DNA from: DATAWZ01 sp036266975
GTDB taxonomy: Bacteria > Actinomycetota > Thermoleophilia > Solirubrobacterales > Solirubrobacteraceae
Assembly (NCBI GenBank): GCA_036266975.1
Contig: DATAWZ010000109.1
Span: 1-45,326, forward strand
Direction: 5' to 3'
DNA length: 45,326 nt
Both the position numbers and the translations under genes were made by a program. Within the stretch, counting starts at the first letter, position 1, and each line of letters begins with the position of its first letter. Below are positions 8,383-17,853 of the stretch, in pieces. The notes beneath the pieces were generated by a model that saw only the letters and a program-made list of their open reading frames with translations, made no database searches and was not told the DNA's origin.

Positions 8383-8386
<4 letters not shown>
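7457..8386 (-). CDS. coxF: XdhC-family maturation protein fused to a YHS metal-binding domain (CoxF-like)
   Basis: 309 aa, start GTG at 8386 overlapping the coxL stop (GTGA). Residues 1-110 are the XdhC N-terminal domain ('FVGGVCAEHSVRLYAL', 'NPCLSGGAIEIFLE'); about 125-255 form the Rossmann-like XdhC C-terminal domain ('RVLAVGTSPIVGALAAL', 'PYVGLVASRIRG', 'PAGIDIGARSAGEIALSI'). Residues 265-309 are a YHS-type domain, 'DPICGMTV' and 'YFCCEGCRRAF', with four Cys that could bind copper or another metal. XdhC binds and sulfurates Mo-cofactor. The metal domain suggests this protein could also handle copper for the Mo-Cu site, which is inference. It is translationally coupled to coxL and coxD. Confidence 0.88.
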
Positions 8387-10770
<2,384 letters not shown>

Positions 10771-10771
10771 G

Positions 10772-11260
10772 TCACGCCTCCTGTCCGACGGCGGCCGGAT
10801 GCTCGGCGGCCCACCGGACCGCCGCGACGATGTTCTTGTAGCCCGTGCAGCGGCAGATCGCGCCCGAGATCGCCGTGCGGATCTCGTGTTCGGAGGGGTG
10901 CGGGTTCTCGTCGAGCAGCGCGCGGCAGGTCATCATCATCCCCGGCGTGCAGAAGCCGCAGTGCAGCGCGTGCAGCTCGTGAAAGCCCTGCTGGATCGGG
11001 TCGAGCCGGCCGTCGACCTCGAGCGACTCCACCGTGCGGATCTCGTGGCCCTCGCACATCGCCGCCAGCGTCGTGCACGACTTCACCGGCGCGCCGTCGA
11101 TCAGCACCACGCAGGCGCCGCAGTTGGAGGTGTCACACCCCCAGTGCGTCCCGGTCAGCCCGGGCGTGTCGCGGATGAAGTGCACGAGCAGCTGGCGCGG
11201 CTCGACCTCGCGCGAGACCGGGGCGCCGTTGATCGTGACGGTGACGTTCATCTTGTCCAT
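10772..11260 (-). CDS. coxS: Aerobic CO dehydrogenase small (2Fe-2S) subunit
   Basis: 162 aa. Two [2Fe-2S] clusters are visible: plant-ferredoxin-like Cys42, 47, 50, 62 ('GCDTSNCGAC...SC') and the helical cluster Cys101, 104, 136, 138 ('CGFCTPG', 'CRCTGY'). It relays electrons from CoxL to the FAD of CoxM. I chose the ATG at 11260, two bases before the coxM stop region, because AGGAGG lies 6 nt upstream and residue 4 onward ('MNVTVTINGAPV') matches the family start; the much longer open frame runs back into coxM. It is the only coxS in the window although there are two coxL and two coxM genes. Confidence 0.96.
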   Translation of the reverse strand: MDKMNVTVTINGAPVSREVEPRQLLVHFIRDTPGLTGTHWGCDTSNCGACVVLIDGAPVKSCTTLAAMCEGHEIRTVESLEVDGRLDPIQQGFHELHALHCGFCTPGMMMTCRALLDENPHPSEHEIRTAISGAICRCTGYKNIVAAVRWAAEHPAAVGQEA

Positions 11261-11261
11261 G

Positions 11262-12137
11262 TCATGCCTCCTGGTGCAGGGCGCGCGCTGTGGCGCGGCG
11301 CAGGGCACGGGTGGTGAGCACGCCCGCGAGGTGGCGCTTGTAGTCGACCGGCCCGCGACCGTCGGGCACCGGCGCGCAGTCCTCGGCGGCGATCTGCCCG
11401 GCCTGGGCGAACAGGTCATCCGAGGGGGAGGCGCCGCGCAGCAGCTCCTGCGCGCGGGCCACGTGGACCGTGGTCGGGCCGACGGCGCTCAGGGCCACCC
11501 CCGCGTCGGCGATCGTGCCGCCGTCGATCCAGACAGCGGCCGAGGCGGCGGCGATCGCGAAGTCGCCGGCCCGCCGCTCGACCTTCTCGTGGGCGCTGCC
11601 GGCGCCCGGGCGCACCGGGACGCGCACCTCGGTGAGCATCTCGCTCTCGCCCACCGCGGTCATGAACGGGCCGATGTGGAAGTCGTACAGGCTCACCGTG
11701 CGCTCGCCGCCCGAGCCGCGGATGACCGCGCTGGCGCCGAGCGCCGTGCACACCGCCGAGAGGTCCTCGGCGGCGTCGGCCTGGCACAGCGACCCGCCGA
11801 TCGTCCCGCGGTTGCGCACGACGGGGTCGGCGATCACCTGCTCGGCGTCTCGGAACACCGGGAAGCGCTCGGCCAGCAGCTCGGACTCGAGCAGGTCGAC
11901 GTGGCGCGTGAGCGCCCCGATCACCACCTCATCGCCCTCCTCGCGGATGTAGGAGAGCTCGTGCAGGTCGTTGATGTCGATCAGGTGCTCGGGGTTGGCC
12001 AGGCGCAGCTTCATCATCGGCAGCAGGCTGTGGCCGCCGGCGATGATGCGCGCCTCGGGGCCGAGCCGCTCGAGCGCGGCGATCGCCCCCTCGACGCTGC
12101 TGGCCCGCTCGTAGCCAAACGGCGCGGGTGTCTGCAC
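11262..12137 (-). CDS. coxM: Aerobic CO dehydrogenase medium (FAD) subunit
   Basis: 291 aa, GTG start with a strong AGGAAGGAG site. FAD-binding motifs AGGHS (residues 33-37) and TIGGS (112-116) are both intact, and the C-terminal CO dehydrogenase flavoprotein domain follows ('YKRHLAGVLTTRALRRA'). It accepts electrons from CoxS and passes them towards the respiratory chain. It lies in the canonical M-S-L order with spacings of 1 bp. A close paralog is encoded at 13983-14870, on the other side of the small membrane protein array. The call is firm. Confidence 0.95.
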   Translation of the reverse strand: MQTPAPFGYERASSVEGAIAALERLGPEARIIAGGHSLLPMMKLRLANPEHLIDINDLHELSYIREEGDEVVIGALTRHVDLLESELLAERFPVFRDAEQVIADPVVRNRGTIGGSLCQADAAEDLSAVCTALGASAVIRGSGGERTVSLYDFHIGPFMTAVGESEMLTEVRVPVRPGAGSAHEKVERRAGDFAIAAASAAVWIDGGTIADAGVALSAVGPTTVHVARAQELLRGASPSDDLFAQAGQIAAEDCAPVPDGRGPVDYKRHLAGVLTTRALRRATARALHQEA

Positions 12138-12159
12138 GGTGTCTCCTTCCTCTCTGCGG

Positions 12160-12879
12160 TCAGAAGCGCTTCCAGCGCGGGATCAGCGGCGGCCAGCGCG
12201 AGGAGCGCTCCTCGCGCTGCTCGGGCGCCGGCGGCGGCGCCCCGGACTCGCCGGTCGACCCTGGGGGCTCGAGCACCGCGGTCCGGCCCGGCAGGTGCCG
12301 GCGCACCCCGGGCTCGTCGGTGGGTTGGTACTGCACCGGCGCGTCGGTGCCGATCACCGGCGAGCGCGGCATCGCGGCGGGGCGGCCCTGACGGGCATCC
12401 GGGTACAGCGCGCTCGCCGAGCTGGTGGCGTACAGCGGGTTGCGCACGGCCGGCCCGTTGGGGCTGGCCGCGGCGATCGGCGCCTCCCGGCCGAGCCGGG
12501 CCAGGGTGAGCGTGCCGCGCGTGTAGACCGCGCCGATGCGCGGGACCCGCACGCCGGTGCTGTCGGGCACCTCGCGCAGCCCCTGGGCCGCGGCCCCGGG
12601 GTAGAGCCCGTCGATCAGGCCCATCGCGTCGGTCAGCCCGGCCTTCTTGACCAGCAGCCCCTCGAGCGCGGACACGCCGGCGTCGAGGTGCTGGTTGATC
12701 GTGGTGACCACGCCGTTGACCGGCTCGGTCTTGGCCACGATCTCGCCGACCCCGGCGATCGCCTCGTCCAGGCCGTCGGTGATCGTCTTCAGCGCGAGGA
12801 TCGTGTTGACCAGGAACCACACGAGCGCACCGACCACGGCGACCACGGCGATCAGCAGTACGACACCGGCCGCGGGCAT
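12160..12879 (-). CDS. Single-span membrane protein with long Pro-rich tail (cox operon membrane protein 5)
   Basis: 239 aa. One N-terminal membrane span (about residues 4-30, 'VVLLIAVVAVVGALVWFLV'), then an amphipathic helical stretch to about residue 95 ('TTINQHLDAGVSALEGLLV'), then a Pro/Ala/Ser-rich, probably disordered tail ending 'IPRWKRF'. I do not recognise the family. It is the last and largest of five adjacent small membrane protein genes lying between the two coxM genes, and it sits 1 bp from the preceding gene and 22 bp before coxM. The short N-terminus before the span and the basic tail suggest a C-terminus in the cytoplasm, but topology is uncertain. A membrane-docking role for CODH is inference. 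Confidence 0.75.
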   Translation of the reverse strand: MPAAGVVLLIAVVAVVGALVWFLVNTILALKTITDGLDEAIAGVGEIVAKTEPVNGVVTTINQHLDAGVSALEGLLVKKAGLTDAMGLIDGLYPGAAAQGLREVPDSTGVRVPRIGAVYTRGTLTLARLGREAPIAAASPNGPAVRNPLYATSSASALYPDARQGRPAAMPRSPVIGTDAPVQYQPTDEPGVRRHLPGRTAVLEPPGSTGESGAPPPAPEQREERSSRWPPLIPRWKRF

Positions 12880-12880
12880 C

Positions 12881-13147
12881 TCACGCCCCCTCGTGGTCGT
12901 CGAGGATCACGTCGAGCGAGCCGCCGTAATCGGCGACGGTCGAGATCGTGTCGATCGCCTGCTGCTGGGTGGTGAGCAGCAGCGCCGCGGCGTCGAGGTC
13001 CTTGGAGCCCGCGTGCGCCACGCGGGCGACCTCGCGGACGCTGGGGACGATCCCCTGCGCGGTCTGCAGCACGCCGCGCAGCAGGATCACCACCACGGGC
13101 AGGATGACGACGATCAGCAGCGCGTCGCCGATCCAGTACAGGGTCAT
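12881..13147 (-). CDS. Small single-span membrane protein (cox operon membrane protein 4)
   Basis: 88 aa. One hydrophobic segment at about residues 5-28 ('DALLIVVILPVVVILL'), followed by a soluble helical part ('RGVLQTAQGIVPSVREVARVAHAG', split here by eye into two helices) that ends in an acidic 'ILDDHEGA'. No family is recognised. The start overlaps the stop of the gene upstream by 4 bp, and the next gene follows after 1 bp, so all five genes are likely co-translated. The layout (short N-terminus, one span, about 55-residue helical tail) is shared with its neighbours although sequence identity between them is low. Confidence 0.72.
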   Translation of the reverse strand: MTLYWIGDALLIVVILPVVVILLRGVLQTAQGIVPSVREVARVAHAGSKDLDAAALLLTTQQQAIDTISTVADYGGSLDVILDDHEGA

Positions 13148-13422
13148 CGGGGCCTCCTCTCGGCGACCACCGCGGCCTTCTTGGCGATCCCCGGCAGGGC
13201 GCCGAGGATGACGTCGAACTGGGCGTTGATGGCCTTGACGGCGGGCTCGAGCGGCCGCAGGTGCTCGGACTCGACGGTGTTCAGCGCCGAGGCGAGCGTG
13301 GCCAGGTTGCCCGAGATCGAGGCGAGCCCGCGGCGGACCATGGTCAGCGCGACCGCGAGCACGAGGACGACCACGGCGGCGAGCACCACGCTGAGCAGGG
13401 CGAGGGCGTGCGTGCTGGTCAT
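13144..13422 (-). CDS. Small single-span membrane protein (cox operon membrane protein 3)
   Basis: 92 aa. N-terminal span at about residues 6-29 ('ALLSVVLAAVVVLVLAVAL'), then a helical region with heptad-like hydrophobic spacing ('LASISGNLATLASALNTVE') and a second helix ('LEPAVKAINAQFDVILGALPG') ending in basic residues. No named family is recognised; the look is of a membrane-anchored coiled-coil or helical-bundle protein. Both ends overlap the neighbouring genes by 4 bp. It probably acts together with the other four small membrane proteins of the array; a role in docking CODH to the membrane is a hypothesis from position only. Confidence 0.72.
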   Translation of the reverse strand: MTSTHALALLSVVLAAVVVLVLAVALTMVRRGLASISGNLATLASALNTVESEHLRPLEPAVKAINAQFDVILGALPGIAKKAAVVAERRPR

Positions 13423-13712
13423 ACGCCGCCGTACCCGTCGGTCAGGGCGTTCATGTAGCCGTCTTGCACCACCGCCTCCTCCACGATCAACCCGAGCACG
13501 GGCGCGGTGGCCTCGAGCTCCGGGATGTTTGCCGTCTGCCCGGCGAGCTGCCCGGCGACCTCGAGCAGGCCGCTCACCGACTTGTCGATGTCGTCGACGG
13601 TCGAGACCAGCACGGTGAGCAGGATCGCCACGATCACCGCGGCGCCGAGGCCCACGCCCAGCGCGATCGCCCAGACCGTGTGCGCCGAGGTCGCGGCCAC
13701 TGTCGTGGTCAT
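13419..13712 (-). CDS. Small single-span membrane protein (cox operon membrane protein 2)
   Basis: 97 aa. The membrane span is at about residues 13-36 ('VWAIALGVGLGAAVIVAILL'); the soluble part reads as helices ('STVDDIDKSVSGLLEVAGQLAG', given here in part) with a hydrophobic 'APVLGLIVEEA' and an end 'NALTDGYGGV'. The polar head before the span is Thr/Ala-rich. No family is recognised. The gene overlaps its neighbours on both sides by 4 bp. It shares layout, length and coupling with the genes on either side, which is the main reason to treat the five as one functional unit. Confidence 0.72.
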   Translation of the reverse strand: MTTTVAATSAHTVWAIALGVGLGAAVIVAILLTVLVSTVDDIDKSVSGLLEVAGQLAGQTANIPELEATAPVLGLIVEEAVVQDGYMNALTDGYGGV

Positions 13713-13972
13713 TTGCCCACCGCCACCTTTCTCAGGGCGCGCGCGGAGTGCAGGATCCGCACGCCCGAGTCGTTGATGCGGGCGATGCCCCCGAGCTCGG
13801 TGGTCTGCGCACGCACCGTCTCCACGCCCGCCACGGCCCGTCGCGCCTGCCCGGCGATGCGCAGCGCGAGCAGCACGATGACGATCACGATCGCCGCCGC
13901 GACGAGGATCACCACGATGCCGAGCGAGAGCCCGACGTACCAGCCGGTCGATGCGCCCAGCGGCGCGGTCAT
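13709..13972 (-). CDS. Small single-span membrane protein (cox operon membrane protein 1)
   Basis: 87 aa with the ATG at 13972, chosen because a GAAGGTGA ribosome binding site lies just upstream; the longer open frame runs back into the coxM paralog and starts with an Arg-rich non-native stretch. One long span at about residues 10-36 ('GLSLGIVVILVAAAIVIVI'), then a basic helical tail ('GQARRAVAGVETVRAQ', 'ILHSARALRKVAVGK'). The positive charges after the span suggest a cytoplasmic C-terminus. No family is recognised. It begins the five-gene membrane array, 10 bp after the coxM paralog. Confidence 0.72.
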   Translation of the reverse strand: MTAPLGASTGWYVGLSLGIVVILVAAAIVIVIVLLALRIAGQARRAVAGVETVRAQTTELGGIARINDSGVRILHSARALRKVAVGK

Positions 13973-13982
13973 CTGGTCACCT

Positions 13983-14870
13983 TCATGTCGTCTCCTCCTC
14001 CTGGACTGCCTTGGCGCGCCCCGCGGCACGACGCAGCGCGCGCTGCGTGAGCACCCCGGCGGCGTGACGCTTGTATTCCGCCGATCCGCGCTGGTCGCTC
14101 ACCGGCGAGCAGGCGCCGGCGGCGGCGGCCCCGGCGCGCTCGAACAGCGCCTCGGACGGCTCCCGGCCGACGAGCACGTCGGCGGCCTGCTCGCAGCACA
14201 GCTCGCCGCCGACCGCGGCGAGCGCCACCGCGGCGTGCTCGATGCGCTCCCCGGCCAGGCGGATCTGCGTCCCGGCGGCGGCGACGGCCCAGTCGCCCAC
14301 GCGCCGGTCGACCTTCTCGTAGGCGCTCCCCGCGCCGCCGTGCAGCGGGACCCGCACCTCGAGCAGCATCTCGCCGGAGCCGACCGCGGTGCGGTAGGGG
14401 CCGCGGTGAAACTCGCGCATCGTCACCCAGCGCGGGCCCTGCGGACCGCGCAGCAGCAGCCGCGCGCCGACCGCCGCGCACACCGCCGAGAGATCCTCGG
14501 AGGGGTCGGCCTGGCACAGCGCGCCGCCGATCGTGCCGCGGTTGCGCACGACCGGGTCGGCGATCACGCGCTCGGCGTCGGTGAAGATCGGCAGCCGGCG
14601 CTCGAGCAGCTCGGACTCCAGCAGCGCGCGGTGGCGGGTCATCGCGCCGATTCGGATCTCGCCCTGGAGCTCGCGCACGTAGCCGAGCTCCTCGGCGAGC
14701 GGGTCGATGTCGATCAGAGAGGGCGGCGAGGCCAGGCGCAGCTTCATCATCGGCAGCAGCGAATGGCCGCCGGCGAGCAGCCGCGCGTCGGGCCCGAGCC
14801 GCGTCAGCAACTCCAGCGCATGCTCGACGCTGGTCGCTCGCTCGTACTCGAATGGTGCGGGAACCTGCAC
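13983..14870 (-). CDS. coxM: CO dehydrogenase medium (FAD) subunit paralog, first gene of the operon
   Basis: 295 aa. FAD motifs AGGHS and TIGGA are intact, and the sequence parallels the other CoxM along its length ('VPAPFEYERATSV' against 'TPAPFGYERASSV'; 'VIADPVVRNRGTIGG' in both). I chose the GTG at 14870: it has an AGAGGAG site 6 nt upstream and aligns with the start of the other CoxM. The longer open frame would begin at a TTG that is better read as the -35 hexamer TTGACA of the operon promoter. It may partner the second CoxL or be an alternative electron outlet. It is followed by the five membrane protein genes. Confidence 0.92.
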   Translation of the reverse strand: MQVPAPFEYERATSVEHALELLTRLGPDARLLAGGHSLLPMMKLRLASPPSLIDIDPLAEELGYVRELQGEIRIGAMTRHRALLESELLERRLPIFTDAERVIADPVVRNRGTIGGALCQADPSEDLSAVCAAVGARLLLRGPQGPRWVTMREFHRGPYRTAVGSGEMLLEVRVPLHGGAGSAYEKVDRRVGDWAVAAAGTQIRLAGERIEHAAVALAAVGGELCCEQAADVLVGREPSEALFERAGAAAAGACSPVSDQRGSAEYKRHAAGVLTQRALRRAAGRAKAVQEEETT

Positions 14871-14918
14871 GGCGCTCCTCTCTTCCCGACGCATACCGTG
14901 CCGAGCTATGGTGGGTGC

Positions 14919-14924
14919 TGTCAA
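14919..14924 (-). promoter_or_regulatory. Candidate -35 element (TTGACA) of the cox operon
   Basis: The reverse strand reads a perfect TTGACA about 50 bp before the GTG of the first cox gene. No good -10 hexamer follows at 16-18 bp, which would fit a promoter that needs an activator. Confidence 0.4.
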
Positions 14925-14931
14925 CCTGAGT

Positions 14932-14945
14932 TAAGCGATCGCTTA
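14932..14945. promoter_or_regulatory. Perfect 14-bp palindrome, likely LysR operator
   Basis: TAAGCGATCGCTTA reads the same on both strands. It sits in the 101-bp gap between the divergent LysR gene and the cox operon, immediately upstream of the TTGACA on the cox side and 26 bp before the LysR start. That is where LysR-type activators usually bind. The AT-flanked palindrome stands out against the GC-rich surroundings. Confidence 0.65.
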
Positions 14946-14971
14946 GCCCAGCCCGCACGGCGGTCGTTCAC

Positions 14972-15970
14972 GTGACACTCGCCCAGCTGCATTCGTTCGT
15001 CCTCGTCGCCCAGCACGGCTCGGTCAAGGCGGCGGCGGCCGAGCTGGAGGTGAGCGAGCCGGCGGTGTCGGTCGCCGTGGCGGCGCTGCGCAGGGAGCTC
15101 GGCGACGAGCTGTTCGTGCGTGACGGCCGCGGCATCGCGCTCACGCCCGGGGGACGGCGCCTGGCGGCGCTGGCCAGCGAGATCCTCGGCCTGGCCGAGC
15201 AGGCGCGCCGCTCGGTCCGCGACTCCCCGGGGCAGCCGCGCAGCATCCAGGTGGCGGCGAGCAACGTGGTGGCCGAGCACGTCGGCCCGCTGCTCGATGC
15301 CTTCGCGGCCCGCCACGAGGGCCTGGAGATCGCGCTGGACCCGGTGCCGGGCGAGTCGTTCGCCGAGCGCCTGGAGCACCGTCGCGCCGACATCGCGCTC
15401 GGGCCGAACCCGGGCCCGGAGCGGTCGGCCACGATCGCCTCGGTCCCATTCCTGCGCTGCCGGCTGCTCGTGGTCGCCGCCCCCGGTCACCCGCTGGTGG
15501 GCCGGCGCGACATCCCCGCCGGCGAGCTCGCCGGCGAGCGCTGGCTGCTCGGCCCGCCCGAGCTCGATCCGACCACGACGACCGGGCTGTTCTTCGCCCG
15601 CCACGGCCTGGACCCCGCCGACGTGTCGGCGTACAGCAGCCACGCCGCGGCGCTGGCGGCGGCCGTAGCCGGAGAGGGGCTGATTCTCACCCTGGCGCAT
15701 TCCGCATTGGGGGAAATGAGGCGACGCGCCCTGGTCCGCGTCGATGTGCGCGCCACGCCCATCGTCGAGCTCTGGCACGCCAGCACGCTCGGTTTCGGCC
15801 GCGCGCTGCCCGCCGCGCTCGCGCTGCAGCGCTTCGCGACGAGCCCGGAGGCCACCCAGGCGATGTCGACGGGTCGCGCCGGTCGCGTCGCCGCCCGCGC
15901 CCGTCCCAAGGTGCACGTCACCCTGTGGCGCTCGGTGGCCGACGAGCTCGACGCCGCGGCCGACGGCTGA
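14972..15970 (+). CDS. LysR-type transcriptional regulator of the cox operon
   Basis: 332 aa, GTG start. The N-terminal winged helix-turn-helix is typical: 'MTLAQLHSFVLVAQHGSVKA', then 'SEPAVSVAVAALRRELGDELF' and 'LTPGGRRLAALA' within the first 65 residues. A periplasmic-binding-protein-like effector domain follows (about 90-300), with an Ala/Arg/Pro-rich C-terminal extension ('ARPKVHVTLWRSVADELDA'). It is divergent from the cox operon. LysR regulators are known beside CODH genes in other actinobacteria (CutR of carboxydotrophic mycobacteria), so control of this operon is the best guess. The effector is unknown. No Shine-Dalgarno is visible before the GTG. Confidence 0.9.
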   Translation: MTLAQLHSFVLVAQHGSVKAAAAELEVSEPAVSVAVAALRRELGDELFVRDGRGIALTPGGRRLAALASEILGLAEQARRSVRDSPGQPRSIQVAASNVVAEHVGPLLDAFAARHEGLEIALDPVPGESFAERLEHRRADIALGPNPGPERSATIASVPFLRCRLLVVAAPGHPLVGRRDIPAGELAGERWLLGPPELDPTTTTGLFFARHGLDPADVSAYSSHAAALAAAVAGEGLILTLAHSALGEMRRRALVRVDVRATPIVELWHASTLGFGRALPAALALQRFATSPEATQAMSTGRAGRVAARARPKVHVTLWRSVADELDAAADG

Positions 15971-15976
15971 CGCGCA

Positions 15977-16019
15977 CGCGGGTCATCGAGGTGACCCGCG
16001 CCTCGCGGCCGCGAGGCGC
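15977..16019 (+). terminator. Two abutting hairpins after the LysR gene
   Basis: The first hairpin has 9-bp arms (15977-15985 and 15992-16000) with a 6-nt loop. It shares three bases with a 22-bp perfect palindrome at 15998-16019. There is no T-run, as usual at this GC content. The remaining sequence to 16178 shows nothing I can identify. Confidence 0.55.
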
Positions 16020-16196
16020 GGCCAGTATGTTGCGGTGCTGCCGCCTGTCGTGGCGGCAAGCGAGGCAGGGCCCCGGACGACTTCGGAGCCTCGGGAGAGA
16101 GTGTGCCGTCTGCGCCGCTGACGGTCACGACCGCGTGCGCGCCCGCGCCCGCGAACCTCGGCGCGCACGAGCGGCCCAGTGCGGGAGGAGATAGCC

Positions 16197-17729
16197 ATGT
16201 CCAAGAGCGGCAACCGAAGCGCGGTCCTGCAGTGGGTGGTGGTACTCGGCGTGGGGGTGCTCGTCGTCGCCGTCGTGCTGGGGCTGAACCTCATCTCGCG
16301 GCTCGACGCGGGCCAGGACGTCCTCAACGGAGCCAAGCCGGCGTTCATCCCCGCCTCGCGCGTGACCGCCGATCGGGCGGGGATCAACATCATCTCCCAG
16401 GACGTCAACATGGCCGATCCGCTGATGGAGCGCTCGGGCGGCGGCGCCGGTGAGGTGGGGACGGTCGTGGCCTACGTGGCCAAGCGCGAGGGCGTCTCGG
16501 ACACGGCGGCGCTCGCGCTGCTGGACAAGGACTTCCCACACACCACGGCACTGCTCGCCTCGCTTCCGCTCTCCTCGGCGACCGGGGAGCTCGCGGGCTT
16601 CGAGGGGCTGCTCGAGAAGCTCCTTCACCTCACCCCCACGCAGCTGCTGGCCGCGCTGAAAGCCGACTTCCCGGCGCTCGCGCAAACGGTCACCTACCTG
16701 CCGAAGGTCACCCACCACTGGGACAACATCGCCGGCATCGGCGGACTGACGCGCTTCAACGGCACGCCGGTGAAGACCGTGCCGCAGCTGCGCGACTACT
16801 TCAGCGACGACGTCATCCCGGTGCTCGAGCGTGAGCGAACGCACTTCGACTCGCTCGACGGAACCTCGTCGCTGAGCTGGATCGCGCCGTTGCTGGTCGC
16901 GGTCGGCGGCGTGGTGATCGTCTTCGCGCTGCTGATGATGTGGCGCAACTGGCGTGGTCCGGTGGGCCGTCGGGAGGCGGTCGCCGGCGCCGGGGTCGTG
17001 ACCGTCGTCGGGATAGTGGTCGTCGCGCTCGTGCTGATCCTCAACCTGATCCCGCGCACGACCAACGGTCAGAAGCTGCTCGACTCGCTCAAACCGGTGT
17101 GGACCGCGCAGCGGGTGGCCGGCGACCGGGCGGGAATCGACATGGTCTCGGACATCGTCAACCTCGAGACGCCGATCATGAATCGGGCCGGCGGGGCCTC
17201 CACCGAGGTGCCGCAGTTGATCAACCTGGTGGCCAGGAAGACCGGGCTGACCCCCCAGGCCGTGCTCGCCACGCTCGGGAAGGACTTCCCGCACCTGACC
17301 GCGTTGCTCGGGGCGCTGCCGCTGTCCAGCGTGCAGGCCGAGCTGCCGGCGCTGACGCCGATCGTCACGCCCGCGATCACCAAGATCCCGCGGCTGGCCC
17401 AGACCGTGCTCTCGGCGCCCAACGTGATCGGTCCGTGGGACAAGGTGCCCGGCACCGACGGCGCGACCCGCTTCGACGGCACGCCGATCAGGACCGTGCC
17501 CCAGGTGCGCGACTACTTCAGCGACGACGTGATCCCCGTGCTCGTGGCCGAGCGATCCAACTACGACAAGCTCATGAAGACCTCGAAGATCAACTTCATC
17601 GGCTGGCTCGTGTTGGCCGTCGGGGTGATCGTGATCGTCTACGGGCTGCTCATGCTGGGGCTGGCCCGGCGCCCGCCTGGCGCCTCGGTCTCGGCCGGGC
17701 CCACGGGGACGCCCCTGCCCGCGGCCTGA
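16197..17729 (+). CDS. Internally duplicated four-span membrane protein of unknown function
   Basis: 510 aa. ATG at 16197 preceded by GGGAGGAG. The protein is two tandem copies of one unit: membrane span, about 190-residue non-membrane domain, membrane span. Spans are near residues 11-34, 223-245, 260-282 and 478-502. Shared landmarks are 'TADRAGINIIS' and 'AGDRAGIDMVS', 'DFPHTTALLASLPLSS' and 'DFPHLTALLGALPLSS', 'RFNGTPVKTVPQLRDYFSDD' and its second copy 'RFDGTPIRTVPQVRDYFSDD'. The domains probably lie outside the cytoplasm, joined by a short basic loop ('WRNWRGPVGRREA'). I do not recognise a named family. It is alone in its transcription unit between the LysR gene and a hairpin. Confidence 0.85.
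   Translation: MSKSGNRSAVLQWVVVLGVGVLVVAVVLGLNLISRLDAGQDVLNGAKPAFIPASRVTADRAGINIISQDVNMADPLMERSGGGAGEVGTVVAYVAKREGVSDTAALALLDKDFPHTTALLASLPLSSATGELAGFEGLLEKLLHLTPTQLLAALKADFPALAQTVTYLPKVTHHWDNIAGIGGLTRFNGTPVKTVPQLRDYFSDDVIPVLERERTHFDSLDGTSSLSWIAPLLVAVGGVVIVFALLMMWRNWRGPVGRREAVAGAGVVTVVGIVVVALVLILNLIPRTTNGQKLLDSLKPVWTAQRVAGDRAGIDMVSDIVNLETPIMNRAGGASTEVPQLINLVARKTGLTPQAVLATLGKDFPHLTALLGALPLSSVQAELPALTPIVTPAITKIPRLAQTVLSAPNVIGPWDKVPGTDGATRFDGTPIRTVPQVRDYFSDDVIPVLVAERSNYDKLMKTSKINFIGWLVLAVGVIVIVYGLLMLGLARRPPGASVSAGPTGTPLPAA
16230..17690 (+). repeat. Tandem intragenic duplication, period about 717-753 bp
   Basis: Copy 1 runs about 16230-16935 and copy 2 about 16980-17690. The motif DNA at 16794 onward (GACTACTTCAGCGACGACGT) recurs identically at 17511, an offset of 717 bp, and the earlier DFPH motif recurs at 753 bp. 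The difference reflects a 12-codon length change between the two motifs. Confidence 0.85.
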
Positions 17730-17750
17730 GGCAGCGGACGAATGGATAGG

Positions 17751-17789
17751 CGCTAGCGCCGATGCCGTGACGCTCGATCGGCGCTAGCG
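17751..17789. terminator. 13-bp perfect inverted repeat with nested palindromes
   Basis: CGCTAGCGCCGAT (17751-17763) pairs with ATCGGCGCTAGCG (17777-17789) across a 13-nt spacer. Each arm also contains the self-palindrome CGCTAGCG, so it could be a terminator for the gene upstream or a two-site operator for the secreted protein gene that starts 64 bp further on. Confidence 0.55.
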
Positions 17790-17853
17790 TGTCTGTCAGC
17801 CGAGTGACGGGTGCGAGCCCCCCTCGGATCACGTCCATCCAGGGGGAAACCAG

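Noticed and set aside
13973..14029. Longer start of the first small membrane protein at 14029
   Set aside because: It adds an Arg-rich stretch inside the coxM paralog; the ATG at 13972 has its own ribosome binding site.
14871..14924. Longer start of the coxM paralog at the TTG at 14924
   Set aside because: The extra 18 residues do not match CoxM, and the GTG at 14870 has a good ribosome binding site; the TTGACA is better read as a -35 element.
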